Below, piece after piece: positions 1 through 5,270 of a DNA stretch of 7,414 nucleotides. A program made the translations under genes and the position numbers. Location: assembly GCA_900553845.1 (NCBI GenBank), contig USEW01000092.1, positions 1 to 7,414 on the forward strand, written 5' to 3'. This DNA is from an uncultured bacterium. GTDB lineage: Bacteria > Cyanobacteriota > Vampirovibrionia > Gastranaerophilales > Gastranaerophilaceae. The stretch's first letter is position 1; the number at the start of each line of letters is the position of its first letter. The notes beneath the pieces were generated by a model. That model worked only from the letters and a program-made list of their open reading frames with translations. It made no database searches and was not told the origin of the DNA.

Positions 1-159
1 AGAAATTATCAAAAAATTATTCACGTTGGAAATAACAACATGCTTATCTTGCCAATAATTGATAAAAAGTTGTATATAAATGAAATGTCAAGGATTTTAT
101 TTATTGATTTTGAACAAAGTACAAATATGAGAAAAATTGTTGTTATGCTTCAAACTTGA
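1..159 (+). CDS. C-terminal fragment of an unidentified protein (5' end outside the window)
   Basis: Frame 1 is open from the first base to a TGA at 157-159 and gives 52 residues. I read it as the 3' end of a gene that starts upstream of the window. The fragment contains the stretches HVGNNNMLILPIIDKKLY and ILFIDFEQ, followed by KIVVMLQT at the C-terminus. The alternation of short hydrophobic stretches suggests beta strands of a small soluble domain. I do not recognise the family and assign no function. The stop codon lies inside the -35 box of the promoter serving the next gene, so the two genes are tightly packed but probably transcribed separately. If TGA were read through, the frame would continue only to a TAA at 181-183. 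Confidence is moderate because only a short tail is visible. Confidence 0.55.
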   Translation, partial: RNYQKIIHVGNNNMLILPIIDKKLYINEMSRILFIDFEQSTNMRKIVVMLQT

Positions 160-184
160 AATAAAAGCTTAAATAAAGTATAAT
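156..184 (+). promoter_or_regulatory. Sigma-70-type promoter for the AI-2E transporter gene
   Basis: A TTGAAA -35 box (156-161) is separated by exactly 17 bp from a perfect TATAAT -10 box (179-184). Transcription would begin near 191, about 29 nt before the GTG at 220. The -35 box overlaps the TGA stop of the preceding gene. A GGGAG Shine-Dalgarno-like sequence at 203-207 lies 12 nt upstream of that GTG. The near-consensus match makes this one of the best promoters in the window. Confidence 0.75.
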
Positions 185-219
185 CACTATATTCATAAAA
201 ATGGGAGTATAAAAAAACT

Positions 220-288
220 GTGGCAGGTGAACGTTTTTCAATAAAAAATATATTGTTAGTATTATGAATTATAATTCTTGCATATTTA
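220..288 (+). other. In-frame N-terminal extension of the AI-2E gene interrupted by TGA (265-267)
   Basis: The transporter frame extends upstream from ATG289 to a GTG at 220, with an in-frame TAA at 196-198 just before. Read from GTG220 it gives VAGERFSIKNILLVL, then a TGA codon at 265-267, then IIILAYL joining directly to MYKIVDIM. Family members usually begin with a short polar segment and a full first membrane helix, which is what this stretch would supply if TGA were a sense codon; TGG (Trp) is one base away. The promoter and the GGGAG sequence both sit correctly for GTG220, whereas ATG289 has no visible ribosome binding site. The likeliest explanations are a nonsense mutation or a sequencing error. 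Confidence 0.6.
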
Positions 289-1242
289 ATGTATAAAATA
301 GTTGATATAATGTTAATCCTCTTTGCATCATATGTTCTTACCTGTTCGTTTAATCCGATTGTTGATAAATTGGAACAAAAGATGCCAAGAAATGTTGCAA
401 CAGGTCTTGTTTTAACAATAGCAGTTATAATAATGCTGCTTATTTTAACACCAGCATTAATTATAGCTATAAAAGAGATGTATGGATTTTTAAAGGATTT
501 GCCGGATACATTAAAACAGGTTACTTATTTTGTTGAAACATCAAAAATAGGCGCAATAAGTTTAAAATCGTTTATTGATGTTGATGCATTAATCAATAAC
601 ATATCCGCAACAAGTAAAAATATATTAGGCGGGTTTAAGGATTTTACAGCCGCGCTTTCACAATGGATTACGGTTATCATAGCTGTGGCTTTGACAACAT
701 ATTATTGGGTAAGTGAAAAAGTTTATGTAAAGAAACGTTTTTTAATGTTTTTTCCAAATGAAAATAAAACTAAAGCAGATAAAATAACCCACAATTTATC
801 AACCCAAATTGGCGGATATATGATAGCGCAATTGTCTGTTATGTTTGCTGCAGGACTATTTACTTCAATAGGGTTAATAATAATTGGTGTCAAAAGCTGG
901 TTTGTGCTTGGGCTTATGACAGCTATATTTGACATAATTCCAATAATTGGTCCAATAATAGCAGGTGTGATTGCTTTGCTGATGAACATACAAGGCGGAC
1001 CAATAACAGCTGTTTTGATAGTTGTTGTATTTTTTGCTGCACAATGGCTTCAAAATGCTTGGGCGCGTCCTATTGTGTATAGTAAATTTTTGGATATAAA
1101 CCCGGTTATCATTGTTATGGCGTTATTGATTGCTGCAAAATTTTTAGGTTTCTGGGGTGTAATACTGGCGCCTGCTATGGCAGCTGTTGTTTGCACGTTA
1201 ATTGATGAATTATACATTAAACCCATAAATGAAAAGTCATAA
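289..1242 (+). CDS. AI-2E family transporter (possibly with a truncated N-terminus)
   Basis: This 317-residue polytopic inner-membrane protein belongs to the AI-2E / TqsA-PerM permease family (PF01594). Members have been linked to autoinducer-2 export or Na+(Li+)/H+ exchange; the substrate here is unknown. Visible signatures include the N-terminal SFNPIVDKLEQKMPR segment after helix 1, a hydrophobic pair near residues 38-62, and a soluble helical stretch at about 63-115. The membrane-bound C-terminal half carries IPIIGPIIAG (217-226), QWLQN (252-256) and the conserved tail from NPVIIVMALL (271) through FLGFWGVILAPA (285-296). The family is usually about 330-370 residues. Starting at ATG289 loses roughly half of the first helix, and this ATG has no Shine-Dalgarno sequence. 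The missing part lies in the same frame upstream, beyond a TGA at 265-267. All six tryptophans here are TGG. The family call is firm; whether the gene is intact is uncertain. Confidence 0.88.
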   Translation: MYKIVDIMLILFASYVLTCSFNPIVDKLEQKMPRNVATGLVLTIAVIIMLLILTPALIIAIKEMYGFLKDLPDTLKQVTYFVETSKIGAISLKSFIDVDALINNISATSKNILGGFKDFTAALSQWITVIIAVALTTYYWVSEKVYVKKRFLMFFPNENKTKADKITHNLSTQIGGYMIAQLSVMFAAGLFTSIGLIIIGVKSWFVLGLMTAIFDIIPIIGPIIAGVIALLMNIQGGPITAVLIVVVFFAAQWLQNAWARPIVYSKFLDINPVIIVMALLIAAKFLGFWGVILAPAMAAVVCTLIDELYIKPINEKS

Positions 1243-1302
1243 CTTCAAAAATAAGGATATATAGGTTGCAAATTATTTTAATTTCACTTATTATTAAAAA
1301 AA

Positions 1303-1329
1303 GTTGGATTAATAAATCCGACCTATAAT
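1303..1329. repeat. Short palindromic repeat, copy 1 (upstream of tRNA-Ser)
   Basis: The sequence forms a hairpin with arms 1303-1310 and 1315-1322: eight pairs including one G-T wobble, and a four-base loop. It is followed by CCTATAAT. A diverged copy lies exactly 150 bp downstream at 1453-1479 on the other side of tRNA-Ser. Over these 27 aligned positions the copies differ at five, all transitions. There is no T-tract after the hairpin, so it is a poor intrinsic terminator. Confidence 0.6.
1324..1329 (+). promoter_or_regulatory. Possible -10 box for tRNA-Ser within the palindromic repeat tail
   Basis: A perfect TATAAT sits 18 bp before the tRNA 5' end, giving a likely start near 1336 and a short leader. 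No good -35 box is found at 16-18 bp spacing; the nearest TTG (TTGGAT, 1304-1309) is too close. The match could be fortuitous in such AT-rich DNA. Confidence 0.3.
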
Positions 1330-1347
1330 AGTTAAATAATAAAAAGA

Positions 1348-1436
1348 GGAGAGGTGTCCGAGTGGCTTAAGGTGCAGACCTGGAACGTCTGTGTGGGGGT
1401 AAAACTTCACCGAGGGTTCAAATCCCTCTCTCTCCG
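1348..1436 (+). tRNA. tRNA-Ser (anticodon GGA)
   Basis: This is an 89-nt class II tRNA. The acceptor arm pairs GGAGAGG (1348-1354) with TCTCTCC (1429-1435), including one G-T pair, with discriminator G at 1436. The anticodon stem CAGAC/GTCTG (1375-1379, 1387-1391) encloses a CTGGAAC loop, giving anticodon GGA at 1382-1384, which reads UCC and UCU. A long variable arm (about 1392-1411) is typical of serine tRNAs. The T arm is GAGGG/CCCTC around TTCAAAT. The 3' CCA is not encoded, so it must be added after transcription. Palindromic repeat copies lie on both sides. Confidence 0.96.
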
Positions 1437-1448
1437 GTTTTTAACACA

Positions 1449-1479
1449 GTAGGTCGAATTAGTAAATCTGACCTACAAT
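1449..1479. repeat. Short palindromic repeat, copy 2 (between tRNA-Ser and the histidine kinase 3' end)
   Basis: The arms 1449-1460 and 1465-1476 form a 12-position stem with one wobble and one mismatch around a four-base loop. The outer arms GTAGGTCG and TGACCTAC are the best preserved. It matches copy 1 (1303-1329) with only transition differences. It lies between the convergent ends of tRNA-Ser and the kinase, 8 nt past the kinase stop codon, and might slow transcription from either side. Neither flank has the T-run of a strong intrinsic terminator. Confidence 0.6.
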
Positions 1480-1487
1480 AAATAAGA

Positions 1488-2879
1488 CTAGAGATTAAAG
1501 GATAGTTTAAAGCTTGTTTCTTTATTAATTTCACTTTTGACTGATATTGTGCCTTTGTGAAGCTCAATAATATTTTTAACAATCGAAAGTCCTAAACCTG
1601 ATCCGCCTAATTTTCTACTTCTGTTTTTATCAACCCTATAAAACCTTTCAAAAATATGGTTTAAACACTCTTTTTTAATACCGACTCCATAATCTTTAAC
1701 AAACAATTCAATTTTTTCATTATATTTGTTTAAAATCACATCAATAGTTTCTGTTCCTGAGTATTTTATAGCATTAGATAAAAGATTTGAAACAGCTATT
1801 GATAACAAATCTTTATCGCCTGAAAACATTATTTTTTCGCTTTGAATAAAATTTATTTTTATATCAGTATAATTAAACTCGTCAATAACTTTTTCTATCA
1901 TTTTATTTAAGTTAAATGTTCCAAAGTTTTTATCCTCAGCTGTCTTTGCAACTTCAAGTTCAGATAAACATAAAATATCATTAACAAGCTTATCAATAGA
2001 TTTTATCTGAAATTGAATAATATCAAAACATTCTTTATCAATTTCGTCTATAGAACTTCTTGTTTCAATAAGTTCAATAGCTGAATTTATTGCAGTAATA
2101 GGTGTTTTAATTTCATGGGTAATATTTTGTAAAAATTCGCTTTTGTATTGCTCAAGCTGTGTAAGTCTGGCTATTTGGATTTTTAACCTTTTTACCATTT
2201 TTTTTATTGAGAGAGTTAATTCTTTTAATAAATCAATTTTAGGAATTTTAATTTCACAATCCAAATTTCCGTTTGCGACTTCTATTACACTATCTTCAAG
2301 TTCGTTAAATGCATTTCTTAATTTTGAAAAAACCTGAATTAAACCTATGATAAAAAGGAAAATACATATTACAAAAAACGTAACAGCACTTTTTTGTGCA
2401 GCAATAATTGATTTCATAACATAAGCCTGGGATACTGTAAGCTCAAGATAATATTTATGGTTGTCAACAAAGATTTTTTCTCTTATTCCGATTTTTTTGT
2501 CTCTTGTTGCATATTTATAAAGCATAAATTTACTATAATTTTTGTTAAATATTTTACTATTTTTATCTATTAAATCGCTTTTATTAGATAGATTTGAAGA
2601 AGCAAGAAGTTTTTTGTTTTCATCAAAAATGCGAATTTCAACGTCTTCATCTTTAAAATCATCACAATATTTTTGCAATAATGTATTATTTTTTTGTTGT
2701 AAAATCGGTTTTATTGCCCATTCTATTTGTCTTTTGAAAATTTGTAGTTCTTCTTGTTCTTCTTGCATATAACTTGCATTGAACTGTAGAACATTAAGTA
2801 TTGATACAATTCCAAAAAATACTGTAATTATTAAAAATATAAATATTTGATTAACCCAATACAAATCCCTTTGTTTCAT
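1488..2879 (-). CDS. Membrane sensor histidine kinase, HAMP-containing, partner of the adjacent response regulator
   Basis: This 463-residue kinase senses an external cue and transfers phosphate to the regulator encoded just upstream. Membrane helices at about 11-32 and 164-184 flank an extracytoplasmic domain of about 130 residues. That domain contains a PAS/Cache-like strand pair (EIRIFDENKKLLASS, 81-95), but its ligand cannot be read from sequence. A HAMP segment follows (about 185-238), with the dimerisation/phosphoacceptor motif NITHEIKTP (His255). The ATPase domain carries the N box NLLSNAIKYS (365-374), G1 box DYGVG (396-400), F box FERFYRV (410-416) and G2 box GGSGLGLSIV (425-434). 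All catalytic boxes are intact. The ATG lies 2 nt past the regulator's stop, and its Shine-Dalgarno AGAGG (2887-2891) follows that stop directly, so the two genes are probably translationally coupled. The stop is TAG. The general layout resembles PhoR-type kinases. Confidence 0.95.
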   Translation of the reverse strand: MKQRDLYWVNQIFIFLIITVFFGIVSILNVLQFNASYMQEEQEELQIFKRQIEWAIKPILQQKNNTLLQKYCDDFKDEDVEIRIFDENKKLLASSNLSNKSDLIDKNSKIFNKNYSKFMLYKYATRDKKIGIREKIFVDNHKYYLELTVSQAYVMKSIIAAQKSAVTFFVICIFLFIIGLIQVFSKLRNAFNELEDSVIEVANGNLDCEIKIPKIDLLKELTLSIKKMVKRLKIQIARLTQLEQYKSEFLQNITHEIKTPITAINSAIELIETRSSIDEIDKECFDIIQFQIKSIDKLVNDILCLSELEVAKTAEDKNFGTFNLNKMIEKVIDEFNYTDIKINFIQSEKIMFSGDKDLLSIAVSNLLSNAIKYSGTETIDVILNKYNEKIELFVKDYGVGIKKECLNHIFERFYRVDKNRSRKLGGSGLGLSIVKNIIELHKGTISVKSEINKETSFKLSFNL

Positions 2880-2881
2880 TG

Positions 2882-3577
2882 TTATACCTCTTTTAATTTA
2901 TACCCCATTCCTCTAACTGTTTCAATACAGGTGCCAAATTCTGATAATTTTCGTCTTAAGTTAACAATTTGCACATCTACAGCCCGTTCTGATACTTCAA
3001 ATCCGTCATCTCCTCTTAGATATGACAAAAGTTGAGAGCGTGAAAAAACTATGCCGATATTAGACATAAATGTTTCTAAAATTATAAATTCAAATTTTGT
3101 CAATTCAATTTGTTTGCCATTAATTTTTACTGACTTTCTGCTATTATCTAAAATAATATCCTTATATGTTTTCACCATACCAGTAAAATTTGAATTCATT
3201 AAGTGGGCTTTTATTCTTGCAAGTAAAATTTTGTTGCTAAATGGTTTTGATATGTAATCAATTGCACCGTTTTCAAAACCTTTTAATATATCCTCTTCCA
3301 TTTTTTTAGCGGTTAGCATGATAATTTGAATAGAACTTAAGTTTTTATCTTCTTTAATTAATTTACAAAGGCTAAAACCGTCAAGCTCTGGAAGCATAAC
3401 ATCCATCAATATTAAATCTGGCTTTTGAGCGTTAATTATTGCAAATGCTTCTTTACCGTCAAATGCTTTTTTTATTTTATAATAGCCGTCTGATTGTAAG
3501 ACAAGTTCTATAAGTCTGTTGATTTGCGGTTCATCTTCTACTATTAAAATTTTTGCATCAGTAATTTTCTTTTCCAT
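2882..3577 (-). CDS. OmpR/PhoB-family response regulator
   Basis: This is a 231-residue DNA-binding transcription regulator controlled by phosphorylation. The receiver domain (about 8-125) has the acidic pocket E14/D15, phosphoacceptor D59 in LILMDVMLPELDG, the switch Thr89 in MLTA, and Lys111 in ISKPF. A linker leads to a winged-helix effector domain (about 137-230) that opens with DIILDNSRKSVKING. Its helices include ELTKFEFIILETF, the SERAVDVQIVNLRRKL recognition segment (196-211), and the final wing RGMGYKL. All expected residues are present and the length is normal for the family. The gene comes first in the pair with the kinase, separated by 2 nt. Its own ATG has a GAAGG-like sequence about 13 nt upstream. 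The Fic gene ends 81 nt upstream on the same strand. I found no convincing separate promoter in that gap, so read-through from fic is possible. Confidence 0.96.
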   Translation of the reverse strand: MEKKITDAKILIVEDEPQINRLIELVLQSDGYYKIKKAFDGKEAFAIINAQKPDLILMDVMLPELDGFSLCKLIKEDKNLSSIQIIMLTAKKMEEDILKGFENGAIDYISKPFSNKILLARIKAHLMNSNFTGMVKTYKDIILDNSRKSVKINGKQIELTKFEFIILETFMSNIGIVFSRSQLLSYLRGDDGFEVSERAVDVQIVNLRRKLSEFGTCIETVRGMGYKLKEV

Positions 3578-3658
3578 TTTCTTGTATTAAACCTTCTAAT
3601 TTTTTATTGTTGTTATTGAATTGATTTTATAAAACCAAAACACAAAATTATATAAATA

Positions 3659-4834
3659 TTATTCAAATAAAGAAATATATTTAGTAAAACAAACCGCAGA
3701 ATGTTTTCTCCTTAATTTTTCAGATTGTATTTTTATATTGCAATGTTGTACTATATTTAGATTAATCAAATCAAGCGCTAGATTTTTTGCAGTTGGCATT
3801 GTGATATTTAACTTTTGCGCAATTTCACTAATTGCCATAATTGGACTGTTATATAATTCTTCCAAAAGCTTTTGTGCATTTTGCACTTTTGCTCCTAAGC
3901 CAATAATTTGTTTACTACATTCTTTTTGAAGTTCATTAAATTCATGATAAATTTTATAAGTATTTTTTGCAGCACTATTTAACGAATCAATAAAAAATAA
4001 TATCCAAGATTCAATATCTCCAGTAGAATTAGCATTTTTTAGAGCATTGGTATAATTTTCTTTGTTTCTTTCAAAAATATAAGAAACATTAAACCAAGGT
4101 TTTATTAATTGTTTAGAATCCAACAATTGTGCCAGTATTAACAATCTGCCTATTCTACCATTGCCATCTTCAAAAGGGTGGATTGTTTCAAACTGATAAT
4201 GAAACAATGCCATTTTTACAAGTATTGGCAATTTTAAATCATCATTATGCCAAAAGCTACATAAATCGGTTAATAAGTCAGGCAATTCTTTCCAGTGTGG
4301 AGGAATAAATTTTGAACTTTTTATTGTATTTCCGCCAATCCAATTTTGTACCTTTCTTACACAACCAGGTTTCTTATTTGCACCTCGTACACTATTAAGT
4401 AATGTTTTATGTAAAGTGCAAATAAACCTTTCGCTAATGGGCACTTTTTGCAAAAGTTCACTCATTTCAAATGTCGCTTTAATGTAATTGCTTACTTCTT
4501 CTCTATCTTTTATTTTTTCAATATTTTTCGAATTTTCTTCAGGCATAAGCATTTCACTAAACGTAGTTCTTGTTCCTTCCATAAAAGATGACTTTACTGC
4601 TTCCTGATTAACTATCATTCTCAAAAAAACATCTATATTTTTTAAATTTTTTGAATCAGAATTTAGCTCGGCAATGCTTTTAATAGTTTCTTCTGACAAA
4701 AGATAAATATCAGGATTGGTTATTTTAAAGCCGCTATTTAATATTTTAGGCATAAAATATTCATATGATATTTTTTCATATTCATTTTTTTCATTTTTAA
4801 ATAATTCTTCTGCTTTTTTATTTTCGCCATACAT
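3659..4834 (-). CDS. Fic family protein (probable AMP transferase) with N-terminal inhibitory motif and C-terminal winged helix
   Basis: Numbering here counts from the upstream GTG at 4868-4870. Fic enzymes typically transfer AMP from ATP to hydroxyl side chains of target proteins. The core motif HPFEDGNGR (231-239, followed by IGR) has the catalytic His231, the acidic residue and the phosphate-binding loop. The N-terminal SSFMEG (94-99) matches the [S/T]xxxE[G/N] inhibitory helix of class II Fic proteins, whose Glu (here Glu98) blocks productive ATP binding, so the enzyme is probably self-restrained. The C-terminus has a winged-helix-like segment (about 346-376, AISEIAQKLNITMPTAKNLA), as in many solitary Fic proteins. 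I chose the ATG at 4832-4834 (391 residues) because AGGAG at 4845-4849 precedes it by 10 nt. The GTG option starts almost at the predicted transcript end. No antitoxin gene is adjacent. The target is unknown. Confidence 0.93.
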   Translation of the reverse strand: MYGENKKAEELFKNEKNEYEKISYEYFMPKILNSGFKITNPDIYLLSEETIKSIAELNSDSKNLKNIDVFLRMIVNQEAVKSSFMEGTRTTFSEMLMPEENSKNIEKIKDREEVSNYIKATFEMSELLQKVPISERFICTLHKTLLNSVRGANKKPGCVRKVQNWIGGNTIKSSKFIPPHWKELPDLLTDLCSFWHNDDLKLPILVKMALFHYQFETIHPFEDGNGRIGRLLILAQLLDSKQLIKPWFNVSYIFERNKENYTNALKNANSTGDIESWILFFIDSLNSAAKNTYKIYHEFNELQKECSKQIIGLGAKVQNAQKLLEELYNSPIMAISEIAQKLNITMPTAKNLALDLINLNIVQHCNIKIQSEKLRRKHSAVCFTKYISLFE

Positions 4835-4844
4835 ATAAAAAATT

Positions 4845-4849
4845 CTCCT
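4845..4849 (-). promoter_or_regulatory. Ribosome binding site that sets the Fic start codon
   Basis: On the minus strand AGGAG lies 10 nt before the ATG at 4832-4834. The alternative upstream GTG (4868-4870) lacks a comparable site and would sit only about 2 nt into the transcript predicted from the 4879-4907 promoter. This favours the shorter protein. Confidence 0.65.
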
Positions 4850-4870
4850 AATTTTTAGCAAAATTATCAC

Positions 4871-4943
4871 TCATTAAAATTATAGATAAAAAATTTTAAT
4901 GAATCAATAAATTTATTAAAATTTATAGCCAATTTTTTAATGA
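4871..4943. repeat. Operator-like inverted and direct repeats in the fic promoter
   Basis: TCATTAAAAT at 4871-4880 and its perfect reverse complement ATTTTAATGA at 4893-4902 form a 10-bp inverted repeat separated by 12 bp. It straddles the -10 box and spacer of the fic promoter. A third copy, TTTTAATGA at 4935-4943, lies in the same orientation as the second, so the block also contains a direct repeat with a 41-bp period. The arrangement looks like regulator binding sites. The Fic protein's own C-terminal winged helix is a natural candidate binder, but that is inference. Confidence 0.5.
4879..4907 (-). promoter_or_regulatory. Promoter of the fic gene
   Basis: On the minus strand a TTGATT -35 box (4902-4907) is followed after exactly 17 bp by a perfect TATAAT -10 box (4879-4884). 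Transcription would start near 4872, giving a leader of about 38 nt before the ATG at 4834. The promoter is embedded in repeated TCATTAAAA boxes. A similar but weaker element lies just upstream: TTGACT (4943-4948), then 15 bp, then TATAAA (4922-4927). Confidence 0.7.
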
Positions 4944-5005
4944 GTCAATATAAATAAAAAAATTGTAGATAATTTTTAAGTACAAAATTTTATTACAAAC
5001 AAAAG

Positions 5006-5030
5006 GTCAAATTACATTATTAAATTTGAC
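5006..5030. repeat. Isolated 8-bp perfect inverted repeat
   Basis: GTCAAATT (5006-5013) and AATTTGAC (5023-5030) form a perfect 8-bp inverted repeat around a 9-base spacer. It lies between the fic promoter and the tRNA-Leu terminator. It has no T-tract on either side, so it is not an evident terminator. It may be an operator or chance in AT-rich DNA. Confidence 0.3.
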
Positions 5031-5080
5031 AGAAAATACGAACACATGAGATTGTGGAAAGAATTAATAGCTAAAATTAG

Positions 5081-5114
5081 CATAAAAAAAGGACAGACTT
5101 AAAATCTGTCCTTT
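5081..5114 (-). terminator. Intrinsic terminator of tRNA-Leu
   Basis: On the minus strand, two bases after the tRNA 3' CCA, AAAGGACAGA (5114-5105) and TCTGTCCTTT (5097-5088) form a perfect 10-bp stem with a 7-base loop. A run of T residues follows, extending to about 5084. This is a textbook Rho-independent terminator and the clearest one in the window. It should insulate the downstream fic gene from tRNA transcription. Confidence 0.88.
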
Positions 5115-5115
5115 A

Positions 5116-5199
5116 TGGTAGGCGAGGAGAGACTCGAACTCTCACACCAAAGGCGCTAGATCCTAAGTCTAGTGCGTCTACCAATTTCGCCACTCGCCC
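5116..5199 (-). tRNA. tRNA-Leu (anticodon TAG), 3' CCA encoded
   Basis: This 84-nt class II tRNA begins with GGGCGAG (5199-5193), paired to CTCGCCT at the 3' side with a G-T first pair, then discriminator A and an encoded CCA (5118-5116). The anticodon stem CTAGA/TCTAG encloses the loop CTTAGGA, giving anticodon TAG at 5165-5163, which reads CUA and, with wobble, other CUN codons. The variable arm is GCGCCTTTGGTGT-like, and the T arm is GAGAG/CTCTC around TTCGAGT. It has its own promoter and terminator, so it is an independent transcription unit. Confidence 0.96.
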
Positions 5200-5218
5200 G
5201 TGACTTTAGGATATTTAA

Positions 5219-5247
5219 ATATTATAATATTCAAGTATCTTTGTCAA
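5219..5247 (-). promoter_or_regulatory. Promoter of tRNA-Leu
   Basis: On the minus strand a consensus TTGACA -35 box (5247-5242) precedes an overlapping pair of -10 candidates: a perfect TATAAT at 15 bp spacing (5226-5221) or TAATAT at 17 bp spacing (5224-5219). Either places the start roughly 10-15 nt before the tRNA 5' end at 5199, as expected for a tRNA operon leader. Confidence 0.7.
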
Positions 5248-5270
5248 TATTTATAAATTATAATTCTTTG

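Noticed and set aside
157..267. Global reassignment of TGA to tryptophan or glycine (genetic code 4 or 25).
   Set aside because: All 20 Trp codons in the five complete genes are TGG and none contains internal TGA. In such AT-rich DNA a TGA=Trp code would show many TGA codons.
723..989. Minus-strand frame within the transporter gene.
   Set aside because: It is antisense to conserved AI-2E motifs and has no independent evidence of coding.
1449..1479. Strong intrinsic terminator for the kinase or tRNA-Ser.
   Set aside because: The hairpin is real, but neither side has the required run of T residues. It is better described as a palindromic repeat.
4868..4870. GTG as the start of the Fic protein (403 residues).
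   Set aside because: It lies about 2 nt after the predicted transcript start and lacks a ribosome binding site, while the ATG at 4832-4834 has AGGAG at good spacing.
5026..5054. Consensus TTGACA on the plus strand at 5026-5031.
   Set aside because: No -10 box occurs at 16-18 bp, and no plus-strand gene follows. It is also one arm of the inverted repeat at 5006-5030.
5046..5102. An 18-codon plus-strand frame starting MRLWKELIAKI, reminiscent of the MRLW start of pyrimidine dimer DNA glycosylase-like proteins.
   Set aside because: It stops after 18 codons inside the tRNA-Leu terminator, lacks the following conserved residues and has no upstream Shine-Dalgarno sequence. The similarity rests on a handful of residues.
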